A stretch of DNA of 64,000 bases from Tenrec ecaudatus (lineage: Eukaryota > Chordata > Mammalia > Afrosoricida > Tenrecidae): the NCBI RefSeq assembly GCF_050624435.1, contig NC_134542.1:14263497-14327496 (forward strand). The letters are read 5' to 3'. Shown piece by piece: positions 22,456 through 32,915 of the stretch (its first letter is position 1; each line of letters begins with the position of its first letter). The translations under genes were made by a program, and so were the position numbers. A model generated the notes under the pieces. That model did no database searches. It saw only the letters and a list, made by a program, of their open reading frames with translations, and was not told where the DNA came from.

Positions 22456-23854
22456 GACCCTGAAGACGGGGAAATACGAACGGAGTAGTTTACAGCATCA
22501 CCACCAGCCGCCACGGTGCAAGAAACAAAGTTACTAGGAAAGCTCTGCGATTTGAGCTTCTGAACAAGAATGAGGTAGGGGTGGTGGGGGAAGTGTCGAG
22601 CGGTATTCCATGCCCATGACTGAAATAACTAAATCACTTTAAACAGAGTCAAACACCAGAAGAGGGGCGGTTCGTCCTGGACACCCACTCAGGTAGGACC
22701 TCATGGTCTTTGGGACAGCAGCCTAACGACTGGAGTCCACATTCCTGTTCACCGGACACCATTTATGTCACAGCAAGAGTAGCTTGCTTCTTGCTTCTGT
22801 GGCCAGCTTTCAGAAGGCCAGTCAACACCAGCCCGACACACTCAGTGGGGAGCAGAGTTGGTATCCCTGCAAATCCCACGGGCCCAATGGGTCTTTGTCT
22901 GCCACCTCTTCCCTTTGGGAGTGGCTCAACGGGAGACTCATCCACTGTTCAAGGGCAGAGACAGGCATGTTCTTGATTGGACTTCATTTAGCCTGTTAAT
23001 TAACACTGCGTCCTGTCGGGTGGTGGCACTGACTAATCACGGACAGGAATGCTCACAATGTCCCTTCCACAGGACTGGGGAGAACAGGGGTGGGCAATAG
23101 GCTTCAGTAAAATGGAAACAAGAGAGGTGAGTCCACGGACTTCGGCAAGCATTTCTCTGAAGAAGACTCCCGATGGTAATCATGTTCTTGCTGTGCAAAC
23201 ACAGGATGTTTCTTTATTGTTGTTTTTCTGCAAAACATCACCTCAAACCCAGAGACTGTGACGCTTGACACGGAAATGCGTGCATTTCTCTCAAAACTGG
23301 TTTCACTTCAGAGCGTTATTACTGGGGAGGGGGAGGGAGGAACTGGGCAATGTCTGTATTCTTTCTAACAGCTGCATATCAACCTATAATTACTTCAATT
23401 AAAATCTCAATTTAAAAGAAAAAGTGGACTGCGATCGAATTGGATATGAAATCAAGCCAGCTTTTACAATCTAGCTTCACTCACTCTCCCCAGTTCCACT
23501 CCTACCCACTACCCCTCAGACTGGCTCATGCTGTTTCCCAGAGGCATTCCCACCTCTGGGCCTTCTTCTCCAGTTCCCACCACTCGGGTTCATCCGAGTT
23601 CTTCCCAGCACCGCGCAGGCAGTCGCTTGGCATTGTCTACTTGTCGCTTGGCATTTGTTCATCCATCAGTGAACAAATATTGATTGAGCAACTAGGTTAG
23701 GGATGAGTTGGCAACAGTGTTGCACGAGTTTCTTTCCCCCAAATCTTGCACCTGCGAGCGCATGTTTTAGTGATGGAGGGTGAAAGAAAGCTAGCCAGAA
23801 ACAAGTAAAAAAACAAACAAACCCCAAAATACACACACAAAAATCACGTCTTAA
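22456..23854. other. Unassigned non-coding DNA
   Basis: No recognised gene or repeat; short chance open frames only. Confidence 0.45.
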
Positions 23855-24040
23855 CAACAACAAACATTGATTGCTGTTGAGCTGATTCTGATTCCTGGGA
23901 AACCTCAGTATGTCAGAGCAAAATTGTGCTCCATAGCCATAGGGTTTTTCGATGGTTGGTTTTTATGGGACTAGATCGCCAGGCCTTTATTCCAAAGCAC
24001 CTCTGGCTGGACTTTGACCTTTTGGCTGGCGGTGGGGTGT
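23855..24040 (-). repeat. AfroSINE
   Basis: 'aacaacaacaaacattgattgctgttgagctgattctgattcc', 'tgtgctccatagccatagggttttt', 'actagatcgccaggcctttattcc' and 'cacctctggctggactttgacc' are the antisense landmarks of the AfroSINE variant with an 'agatcgccaggcc' core. Confidence 0.8.
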
Positions 24041-24362
24041 CTTCATTGTGGCATTATTGAACTCCAAGTGACGCAGATGACTGGGAAAAAAGCGACAGGG
24101 TGGACCAAGAGAAGATTCTGGGGCAAGTGTCTCAGGCGAAGGACACAAGGGAAACGGATTTATGGGTTGCCCAGGGACCCAACATATTCAGTTAGGTTCT
24201 GCACAATAATGAAATAGGCTTTCTGTTGTGGCTGGCAATTTCTTCTTATTTTCAGACTTTCTATAGCTTCTTTTCCTTTCCCCCCTATATTTAGTAGCTA
24301 TACCATTTGTGATATATAGAATCTTTTATATATAAGATTATTCATTTTTGATGAATAAAGGA

Positions 24363-24644
24363 ATTTGTTTTGTTTTGTAGTAAGTCATTTTATTGGGGGC
24401 TCATCCAGCTCTTATCACAAGCCACACATGCATCCATTGTGTCAAGCACATTTGTACATATGTTCCCATCATTACCCTCAAAACATTCTCTTTCTCCTTG
24501 AGTCCTTGGTATCAGCTCATTCCCTGCCCCCTCCCCACCCTGCTCATGAACCCTTGATAATTTATAAATTATTATTTTTTCACGTCTTACACTGATCGAT
24601 GTCTCCCTTCACCCACTTTTCTGTTGTACATCCGCCTGAGAGAT

Positions 24645-24694
<50 letters not shown>

Positions 24695-25016
24695 CATATA
24701 TCACTGTGATCCGTTCCCCCTTACTCCTCCCCTCCTCCCCTTACCCTTCTGGTATCATTACTCTTATTATGGGTCCTGAGGGGTTTATCTGTCCTGGATT
24801 CCCTGTGTTTTCAGTTCTTCTCTGTACCTGTGTACATACTCTGGTCTAGCCAGATTTGTAAGGCAGAATTGGAGTCATGGCAGTGGGGGAGAGAAAGCAT
24901 TAAAGAAGTAAAGTTGTATGTTTCATCGGTGCTATACTGCACCCAGACTGGCTCATCTCTTCCATGTGACCCTTCTGTAAGGGGATGTCCAATTGTCTAC
25001 AAATGAGCTTTGGATC
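24363..25016 (-). mobile_element. L1-type LINE 3' UTR copy
   Basis: Antisense copy starting at 'gtcattttattgggggctcatccagc' and running through the pyrimidine-rich tract (about 24525-24545), 'gataatttataaattattatttt', 'tgtgatccgttcccc' and 'ggggatgtccaattgtctacaaatg'. An AT microsatellite has grown inside it at 24645-24702. No clear TSD was identified. Confidence 0.75.
24645..24702. repeat. (TA)n microsatellite inside L1
   Basis: Imperfect (TA)n interrupted by C and G. It sits where other copies read 'ggttatatgtagatcc', so it probably expanded from that TATATG core. Confidence 0.85.
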
Positions 25017-25026
25017 TTATTTTGTT

Positions 25027-25185
25027 GTGAGCTGTGGAGTCCATTCTGACTCTTAGTGACCCAATATGATGTCAAAGTTTCCCACAGCATTTTCTCAGAC
25101 AGCGTGGGCTGGCAGATTCCAACCTGCCACCTTGTCCTCAGCAGCTGTAGGCTGACACTTTTGTTCAACGAAGGGGCTCCTTTGA
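25027..25185 (-). repeat. AfroSINE, first of an adjacent series
   Basis: 'gtgagctgtggagtccattctgactcttagtgaccc', 'tcccacagcattttctcag' and 'ggctgacacttttgttcaacg' give a diverged antisense copy. Confidence 0.65.
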
Positions 25186-25211
25186 ATGGCATTCAACTCA
25201 CACTCCATTAC

Positions 25212-25425
25212 CAGTGGAGTCCATTCTGAAAAACTATCATCTAGCGCATTCTGATTCATAAAGGCCCTGCAGAGCAAGTAGAACTGCCTCCTTTGGGGTT
25301 TCAGAGACTAGAAATCTTTATAGGCAGAAAAATCTTCATTTTTCTCTACAGAAGAGGCTGGAGACCAGGCGTAACTCAGCAGTCCAACGCTTAAGCCACT
25401 CTGCCACCACCAGGGCTTACTGATC
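25212..25425 (-). repeat. AfroSINE
   Basis: 'gtggagtccattctgaaaaactatc' through 'gcattctgattcataaaggccc', 'gagactagaaatctttataggcag', 'tttctctacagaagaggctgg' and 'ccactctgccaccaccagggctt'. Confidence 0.8.
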
Positions 25426-25466
25426 AACCCTTAGCCTGGCCCAATTTCCCACTTCTGGAAGCACCA

Positions 25467-25490
25467 TCACACACACACACACACACACAG
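25467..25490. repeat. (CA)n microsatellite
   Basis: About twelve CA units. Confidence 0.85.
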
Positions 25491-25609
25491 TCTCCCATGG
25501 TCAATGCGAATGGATCCATCATCCAAGTTGCTATAACTGGTAGTCAGCTGTATTTGAAGGCATGGGGACGGGACTTAGATGCCTGATAGCTGGGTGCGTG
25601 GCCTGCTGG

Positions 25610-25745
25610 GTGTGAGCTGCGACTGCCACGGGGTCGATCTTGACTCCTAGCACCTGTATAGGGCAAGGTTGAGCTGACCTCTGAGCTTCTGAGGCTGGAA
25701 ATCATTATGGGAGTAGAAAGCTTCCTCTTACGAACTGACATTCTT
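25610..25745 (-). repeat. AfroSINE, partial
   Basis: 'gtgagctgcgactgccacggggtcgatcttgactcc', 'ctgaggctggaaatcattatgggagtag' and 'aaagcttcctctta' give the antisense order; the tRNA-head side is lost. Confidence 0.65.
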
Positions 25746-25800
25746 GATCCGGGCAGCCCATCACATAATTCCTATGTCAGCAGGGCCCTCCACACTGACC

Positions 25801-25840
25801 CCAAGACTCATAAAACTCACCCAAGACTCATAAAACTAAG
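25801..25840. repeat. 20-bp tandem duplication
   Basis: Two units beginning CCAAGACTCATAAAACT lie head to tail, differing only at the last three bases. Confidence 0.85.
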
Positions 25841-25851
25841 CCATCCAAGTG

Positions 25852-25990
25852 CCAAACTCACTGCCGTGGCTTGATGCCAATTCCTAACCGAGCTGGATGC
25901 AAAGGAACCAGGCGATTTAGGTTGAAGAACTCGCGGGCAGCTGCACAGTCATCCTCACCCTCTGGGTTTCTGAACTTCTGGATGGCACAC
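25852..25990 (-). repeat. AfroSINE 3' end, decayed
   Basis: 'caaactcactgccgtggcttgatgccaattcctaacc' is the antisense 3' end of an AfroSINE; what follows is only weakly similar ('ctctgggtttctgaacttctgg'). Confidence 0.5.
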
Positions 25991-26579
25991 GGGATCCCCG
26001 AAATCGAGTTACTAGTTTGGGGTGGGTGGGGCGCTGTGTTCCTTAGACTCTGTGGGACCCTCGTGCTCTCAGACCCCCAGCGAAGAATCTAGTTTTCTGG
26101 GTTCCCTGCCATCTGCCTAAGGCAACCTGCCGCCCTTCTCTGGTCCCAGAGGCAGCTCTGTGTTACCCTGCTAAGCGCCTTGCGAAGGGCGATCTACCCT
26201 CCCAGTCCGCAACCTGGTACCGTTATCCTCATCAGCCAGACTGATGCCCACTATCTCGGGGCGCCCTCTTCTCTCTCCCAGGGGGCATCCAAGACGGTTT
26301 GCCTCCAGTCCCAGGGACGCGCCACGAGCGCCACCACGGCTCCCGGCGACCCACGTGTAGCTAAGGCCAGCGGGCGCCGCACCTCGGGGTCCACGAGTGC
26401 CCGGGTCCTTTTGGAGCGCCACCCCCCAGGCGGCGGCCGCAGCGGGGGCGCCCCGGAGTCGGGCGCGGGGGCGCAGCGGGCGGCCGGCACACAAAGGCGG
26501 CGGCGGCGGGAAGGCGGGGCGGGCCGGGGGGGCGGGGCGGCCGGGCGGGGGCGACAGGAAGGGGCGGCGGCGGCGGCGG

Positions 26580-26616
26580 CGATAAAGCCCCGGGCGCCCG
26601 GCCGCCGGCTCACTGC
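26580..26616 (+). promoter_or_regulatory. TATA-like box and initiator
   Basis: GATAAAG (26581-26587) lies about 30 bases before TCACTGC (26610-26616), an initiator-like match with A at 26612. The spacing fits a TATA/Inr core promoter, unusual but not rare in CpG islands. The start site is inferred, not measured. Confidence 0.45.
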
Positions 26617-26741
26617 GCGGGACCACAGCGCTTAGCCCGGCTGCGCGCTCCGCTTTCGGGCCGCGACCCTCCTCGCCCAGCCTTCCTCCCGGCCCGCCGA
26701 GAGCCGGCTCCGGGGATCGCCGGGCATCGCCAGCCAGGCCG
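26612..26741 (+). other. Predicted non-coding first exon
   Basis: From the inferred start site to a consensus splice donor (CCG|GTGAGT, donor GT at 26742-26743) there are about 130 bases. There is no ATG within the stretch, so it would be a 5' untranslated exon with coding starting in a later exon. The donor matches the mammalian consensus at all six intron positions. No downstream coding exon could be recognised in the following 37 kb, so the first intron may be long or the next exon may be outside the window. The gene is not identified; I do not recognise this leader. Confidence 0.5.
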
Positions 26742-27330
26742 GTGAGTCCGGGCTGCGCGCCCCGCGGCTGAGCGCGGGGGTCGGGGCAGGGGGTGGGGCG
26801 GGGATCGGGGGTCCGGAGGGGACGTCCCCGGGGCTCCGCGCGTCGCAGGCTCCGGGCCACGACCTGGTGTCCGGCTGGGGGCCGCAAGGCGCCGCCGTCC
26901 AGGCGGAGGGAACTTTCTCGCCTCCCCAGACTGTCTTGGCCCAGGCGGGGCGCGCGCCCGCTGTGTTGGGGAGCCCGGGGGTGCGGGGGACCCTGAGCGG
27001 TCGGGCGGCCAGCTGTGCAGTCCAGGGGTGCCTTCCGCGGGCAGCCTCCGGCTTCGTTCCCGCATCCCCGCCGGGCGCTGGGGACCCCCTTCATCCGAGG
27101 TCCCTGCCGGGTCCTTAGCGTGTGCGTCGCGGGAGAGAGGGACAGGCAAAGGCATGGCTGTCACCTCTACCTGAGCGTGTTGGAAGTGGCCCGCGATTTC
27201 AGGGAGAGCCCTGACCACAGACTGCAGCCCAGGGTGCAGGGCTGGGCTGGTTCCATCCGCTGTAGAAATGGAGATGGTGGGGCGGGGGGTGACCACAGGT
27301 CAAGTCCGAGGGCTCCGAAATCGCCGAGCG

Positions 27331-28395
27331 GAATCCAACGTTGAATTTGCCTGCACCCTGAGCAGGGCGGGAGGGATGCGGTTACATAAGACAGCGCTCC
27401 ACCTAACGCTGTGCACGATCCTGTGGAAGGTGTTCGTCTTCATGAAAGGAAAGTCGTCCTCGTCGGTGTCTCTCTGGAGAAATCTCGGATGCTACCGGGG
27501 CTTGCTGGGACGACTTTGAATAGAACCAGTCTTTCATTTAGCACCAACATTGCAAAAAAAAAAAAAGTGTTTGAAGGTTTGACAACCTCTTTCAAAGCCA
27601 GGAAGCAGTTCACATCTCTCTGAACTGTTCTGGAACATTTAGCATGTTAATTTTGTACTTTGGGAGATTTTTATAGCCAACAGTTGAACACTGATACCGG
27701 GAAGAAATAAATGTAAGCCTTGCTGATTCATGGATCTGAAAGAGAGAGAGAGGAAAAAAAGATAGTTTAAACCTCATCTGCATATCTCAATTACTAGTTA
27801 AGTAATTAACTAGTTACAATATTTCTGCAAAAAATTTTTTTGCTGCTGCTTTGGAAAGGAAGGTCTTAGCCTAAATTATCTAAGGTTCCTGTCAACTCCC
27901 AAGTTCCCATTTTATGCTTTCTTAAAGATAATATTTGGAAATATCCCGAAGTGCAGGGTAATTACAGAAGGCCATGAAGATGCTATTTGTCTCTTTTCCC
28001 CGAAAAATGTACATCTATGCCGGAAATTTCTACCTCCCGTGATCTTCACATATTAGTGTAATTTTTTAAAAGACGACAGCTACTCAGTCCTCAAAGGAAT
28101 TTAATTTTCAGTCCCCCACAAGAGTGATTACATAGTGGTTAGAGATTGTTTGAAGTGGTAAAGTTAGAAATGAGCATGTGACTTAGCCAACCAGTCATTC
28201 TCCATAGACTATGAGGCTTTGACGGGCTTTCTTCATGGGGTTCCAAAGCCTGTCTGGATGGTTATGCTAGATTTTTTCTTCATGGACCATCTCAGACCCA
28301 GCTCATTTCCTCCGAATTAATCCTTTTTACTCCTCTACAGCTGAGGCCCCCAAGCATACTCAGTTTCTGAAATGTAAATTCCAGCGTCTTCGTCA
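27331..28395. other. Promoter-proximal unassigned DNA (putative intron 1)
   Basis: About 1 kb with no recognised repeat. AT-rich patches such as 'aagtaattaactagttacaat' (about 27800) and CpG-containing patches near 27940-28080 could be regulatory, but nothing can be shown. Confidence 0.4.
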
Positions 28396-28609
28396 CTGTA
28401 AACGTGGCTCAACCTTCCTAATGCTGCGACCCTTTAATACAGTTCCTCATGTGGTGGTGACCCCCCCCCCCCACTCAACCATAAAATTATTTTTGTTGCT
28501 ACTTCATCACTGTAATTTTGCTACTGTGGTGAATCGGGCAACCCTGTGAAAGGGTCGTTTGACCCCTAAAGGGCTCACGACCTACAGGTTGAGAACCACT
28601 GCTCTAAAC
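28396..28609 (+). mobile_element. SPIN-type hAT transposon with 8-bp TSD
   Basis: The element lies between CTGTAAAC (28396-28403) and CTCTAAAC (28602-28609), an 8-bp duplication matching at 7 of 8 bases and close to the CTCTAGA-like target of SPINs. Inside are 'ctcaaccttcctaatgctgcgaccc', 'cagttcctcatgtggtggtgaccc', a C-run, 'accataaaattatttttgttgctac', 'tgtgaaagggtcg' and 'ggttgagaaccactg'. The left terminal inverted repeat lost a few bases. Confidence 0.85.
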
Positions 28610-29741
28610 CATGATCTCCTATCCTTTGAGGTTGACAGCATATACTTTTCTCCCAGGCAGAGCATCTCCAAGCCCTTGATTACCCTTTTCTTTCCGTTCT
28701 TCACATTCATAGTCTACCCGGTCTACAGAAAGCAGGCCACCCAGACTGAAGGTTTTGCATGTCCTCTCCGTTCCCTGAGACAAGCTTTCTCTGCTTTGAA
28801 TCAGTCAGTTGATGAGTGTTTCTATGCATCTGCTCTGAGCTAAGTATTTTGCTAGGCCATGATAATTTGGTAAATATAGAAATCCCTGCTCACTTGGAAC
28901 TAGGAGAAAGAGACAATTTAAAAGTAAATAAAAATATACAATGTCTAATTATTATTATTATTATTTTGAATGAGCCAAGATCAAGTTGAGGTGGGGAACT
29001 TTGAGAAGGTTGGAGAGAGGATCCTCTCAGTGGCAGTAAATAATGTTCCAGCTGTGTCCTGAACCCCAACATCTCTCTCTCTCTCTTTCTCAGAAATCAG
29101 CCCTTCTCTCATGTTTCTCTCCTGTTGATCCCTGGGGATGGTTTTCCACTTTTAGCAGTTCTTACAGCCTTACCCCCACCCCCTGTATTCCTGCATCCCT
29201 TCATCTCATCTTCAGGTACCAAGTGTCTTCACACAAGTCTTAAGGGAGTTAACTCTTCCCCAATCTCCCTTTCATCCTCCGCTCTCTGCCAAACTGCTTT
29301 CTGCTCCCACTTCTCACAGGATGGCTCCTGTGGTTTCTAGAACTGGTCACCTTGGAGAGACACTCTTGGCCTCTCTGTGGCATTCGCTGTGAATCAGATC
29401 CTTTTACTGATTCTTCTGGAGTCCTCGTCGTCTTGACCTCTCCACTTCCTCCTGAGGTCACGTGGGGCTCTGGTTCTGTCCCTCTTCTCCCTCAACACAA
29501 TCCCATAGCCTCAACAGCCATCAAGAAGAGCTCATCCCACATTGGTCTCCAAGCGCAGAGCATTCTCTGGAGTTCCAAATTCATTTCCTACAATGTAGTA
29601 GACTTGTCCATTTTCTAGAGGCAATAAATAATGATAAATCCAAAACCAATTTTCATTCCCACTGTTCCCTCCATACCCACTCTGCTCTTAGGTACAATTT
29701 GTTCTTTATTTTCTCTTTCTTTCTTCCCTTTTTGGCTCCAC
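28610..29741. other. Unassigned non-coding DNA
   Basis: No gene recognised. A diverged ancient repeat may lie near 28800-28930 ('gctctgagctaagtattttgctagg', 'cacttggaactaggagaaagagacaa'). Short ATT repeats occur at about 28948-28966. Confidence 0.4.
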
Positions 29742-30691
29742 CATTCACCAAGATCTTATTTTGTTTGTTTTTGTCTTATTTTGTTTGCTTTTGTTTTTAA
29801 ATCATTTTATTGGGGGCTCATACAATTCTCATCACAATCCATACATACATACATTGTGTCAAGCACATTTATACATTTGTTGCCATCATCATTCTCAAAA
29901 CATATGCTTTTTACTTGAGCCCTTAATATCAGCTCTTCATTTCCCCCCTCCCTCACCCTTCCCTCCTCCCTCATGAACCCTTGATAATTTATAAATTATT
30001 ATTATTTTGTCATATCTTACACTGTCCGATGTCTCCCTTCACCGACTTTTCCGTTGTTTATCCCCCAGGGAGGAGGTTATATATAGATCCTTGTAATCGG
30101 TTCCCCCTTTCTACCCCTCCTTCTCTACCCTCCAGGAATCGCCACTCTCACCACTGGTCATGAAGGGGTCACTCATCCTGGATTCCCTGTGTTTCCAGTT
30201 CCTATCTCTACCAGTGTACATCCTCTGGTTTAGCCAGATTTGTAAGGTAGAATTGGGATCATGATAGTGAGGGGAGGAAGCATTTAAGAAGTAGAGGAAA
30301 GTTGTATGTTCCATTGTTGTCACCCTGAAAACTGACTGGCTCGTCTCCTCCCCACAACCCTTCAGTAAGGGGTGTCCAGTGGTCTACAGATGGGCTTTGG
30401 GTTTCCACTCTGTACTCACCCGCATTTACAATGATATGATTTTTTTGTTCTTTGATGCTTGATACCTGATCCCTTTGACACCTCGTGGTCACACAAGCCA
30501 GTGTGCTTCTTCCATGTGAATTATGTTGCTTCTGAGCTAGATGGCCACTTGTTTATCTTCTGACCTTTAAGACTCCAGACTCTATCTTTTGATAGCCGGG
30601 CACCATCAGCTTTCTTCACCACATTTGCTTACACACACGTTTGTCTTCTGCGGTCGTGTCAGGAAGGTGTGTATCATTCACCAAGATCTTA
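29742..30691 (-). mobile_element. L1-type LINE 3' UTR copy with 17-bp TSD
   Basis: CATTCACCAAGATCTTA is present exactly at 29742-29758 and 30675-30691. Between them is an antisense L1-type 3' UTR with a T-rich (poly-A) left end (29759-29806), 'attttattgggggctcatac', the pyrimidine tract (about 29941-29975), 'gataatttataaattatta' and a 5' truncation around 30674. Confidence 0.85.
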
Positions 30692-30940
30692 AAGCAGGAA
30701 CCCTAACCTTAAATTCACCCATACTACCCACAGCCAATGCCATTCCATTTAAGAAGGAGCTATATCAGAAACAGGAATGGGGAATCCCACAACTATACCC
30801 CCCAGAAGAGCCACCAACTGAGTGCTTGTGAGATCCTTGCATGAAGTGGCGAAAACAGCAGAAGGCCCAGAGGCCACAGCACTGAAACCCTGAGACGGAG
30901 CGAAGGAACCATTGCAAGACGATGAGATGGAGTGGTGGGC
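30692..30940. other. Unassigned non-coding DNA
   Basis: Short interval with no recognised feature; it continues the target of the L1 insertion. Confidence 0.4.
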
Positions 30941-31729
30941 TGTGTTAAATTGGGCTACCCAGAGACACACAAGGAGCGACACTTCTACATGCATACACAG
31001 AGGGAAGTTCCTATCAAGAGTGTTGCCCACACAGCCACAGAGTGAGCCAAACCAGTCCATCTTAAGGTCACGAGTGAGATGCTACTCTGGGGGCCCGTAC
31101 CAACTCACATAAGAATATGAACTAGAGGCTTTTCTTGATTTGAAAGGTTGCTGGGCCAGGGAATCCAGGAAGGAGGAAACAAACCCAGAGGCAGAAAAGC
31201 AAAGTTTGAAACTTATGGCTGGTCGATGCAGAGACTAAATGGCAGATCAGATGTTGCTGATAGCTCCCAGGACTGACAGACAATATAGTGGACAGCCAGC
31301 CCGTGCCCCGTGATACCAGACGCAGGATCCAGGCCAGCCGGGAGAATAGGAAGAGGAGGGCAGTCAGTCATTCTGTCTCCTTTGTGGATATCAGATAGAC
31401 TACGCGCCTACGGAGACATCATCAGGCGGTGCCATGCGTGAGAGGGTGCCTTGCTCCATAGACCAGGCTGGAATTGTTTATAATACGTTGGGTCTGCTGA
31501 GGATCCTGGGCCAGGCAAATTGATAGAAAACAGATGGACTTCCTGGCCCACCGAACAAGGCAGAAGTCAAGGGATAGTAGCTTGGCTGAGAGGCTGAGCA
31601 CTAGAGAGAGAGAGAGATTGCTGCTCCCGTGGCTAAGAGGCTCTGCTGTAGCCAAAGGACTAAATCATTAATGTTTTCTGATTCTGATTTTTGATAACCT
31701 ACTAGCTTCCCTAGGAAAACCCCACCACA
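30941..31729 (-). repeat. Possible ERVL-type LTR, antisense
   Basis: TGTGTTAAATTGGGCTACCCAGAGA is the reverse complement of an ERVL/MLT2-like LTR 3' end ('tctctgggtagcccaatttaacaca'), as in the 7.35-kb LTR. The other end is uncertain; 'aaaccccaccaca' at 31729 would give a TG start on the minus strand. No retroviral reading frame is present. Confidence 0.4.
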
Positions 31730-32149
31730 TTGAGTGTTGTCTGTGAGTTCTGTGTGCCACTACAGGGGATTATCGAACCTACAAGGGAAGTCAGTACCAT
31801 GGGAAGGATGGTTGTTAAAACAGTAAAGAATGTTTGAAGGTGGAGGCATGTGTGCCCTCTGCCTCATGGGAATCAACCATGGATAGATGTAGAATTGGAA
31901 TTTTCCTTTCCCTATTGAGGGCAGAGAGAGTCCGACATGTTTCTCATGCCATTTAGTCAGTCATTGCACATCTAGACCTCAATTACACTATCTATTCAAT
32001 GGGAATGCTGCCTTAAATAATCTCAAAAATGAAGTATATATATAATATAGTTGATATATAATATATATTATATCATTTAAGCTGAGTTAGTGTATCCAGT
32101 GGTGTCGTCTGGGAAGGTTCTCTGTGGTCAGTGAATGTTTCCATAAAAG

Positions 32150-32915
32150 CAATTTGACTCGAAGCTCGGTTTTTGTGGTGGCCAATTTAAGAGAACAGCA
32201 TGCAGCTGTGCAATTTCATTTCCTGCTTGAGAAAAATGTTGCAGAAACTTTTGTGATGTTGAACACAGCTTACAAGGACAGCGCTATGGGAAAACTCTAG
32301 TGCACAAGTGATTTTCTCCTTTCAAAAGAGGTGAAATGTTGCTGGATGGCAAACCTCGTTCTGGACACCTGCCAACTTACCAAATGAGCGAAAATGTTGA
32401 CTTGTAGTACATTTAGAGTGTGTTCCACCAAGTCAGACTGTTAATCAAGCTTTCTATTTAGAGGTTCTGAAAAATATCAGCGTACCAGTGTGCAACAACA
32501 TAAAAGCCTGATTTGTGACAGACGATGCACTGGTTTTCCCAACACGACAGTGCACCTGCCCACACAGCATGTCAGTGTGCCAGTTTGGGGTAAAAGCACA
32601 GCATTCCTCTTGCCCCATGCTCCTTACTTCCATGTCTTCACTCTGTGAAACTTACTTTTGTTTCCCCTAATGCAGAGGGGCATGAAAGGACAGGGATTTG
32701 ATAACACAGAAGAGGTGAAGAGAAAAACAAGGGAGGTGCTATCAGCCATCCAAACAGATGAGTTTGAAAATGTTTCTAAGAATGGAATCACAGATGTGAT
32801 GAATGTATTCAGTGTAATGGAGTGCACGGGAAGGTGATAAGTTTGTTTTGTAAAAAAATTTAGCTCTGAAAAAAAAAATCCAGGCTTGGGAGATACCCCT
32901 CATATATCACACTTA
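32150..32915 (+). pseudogene. Decayed mariner transposase, internal deletion
   Basis: Two blocks of a mariner-family transposase are readable. Block 1 (32180-32370) encodes helix-turn-helix region text including LNTAYKDSAMGKT and FKRGEMLLDGKPRSG, which matches the mariner N-terminal DNA-binding domain. Block 2 (32540-32830) encodes QHDSAPAHTACQCA, where the D of HDSAPAH is the second catalytic aspartate, and then PHAPYFH...LLLFP, where the third catalytic aspartate is lost and a stop follows. The segment with the first catalytic aspartate is deleted. The right end 'gggagataccccTCATATA' resembles a mariner terminus. Stops and frameshifts make it non-functional. No TA-flanked terminal repeats could be fixed. 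Confidence 0.7.

Larger units (their letters stand above)
26250..27330 (+). promoter_or_regulatory. CpG-island promoter
   Basis: About 1 kb of very G+C-rich sequence with dense, undepleted CpG stands in contrast to the rest of the window, where CpG is rare. It contains several Sp1-type GC boxes ('ggggcggggc', about 26531-26540 and nearby), a (GGC)n tract at about 26562-26580 and E-box/other GC motifs. In a mammal this marks a germline-unmethylated gene start. Its richest part lies just upstream of the TATA-like box and exon described next, so transcription is probably to the right. Antisense transcription cannot be excluded, as CpG-island promoters are often bidirectional. Confidence 0.85.

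Noticed and set aside
26171..27296. Antisense open frames of 307 and 228 codons in the CpG island
   Set aside because: GC-rich DNA has few stop codons, the frames overlap each other and + strand frames, and the peptides are low-complexity Arg/Pro/Gly/Ala with no domain.
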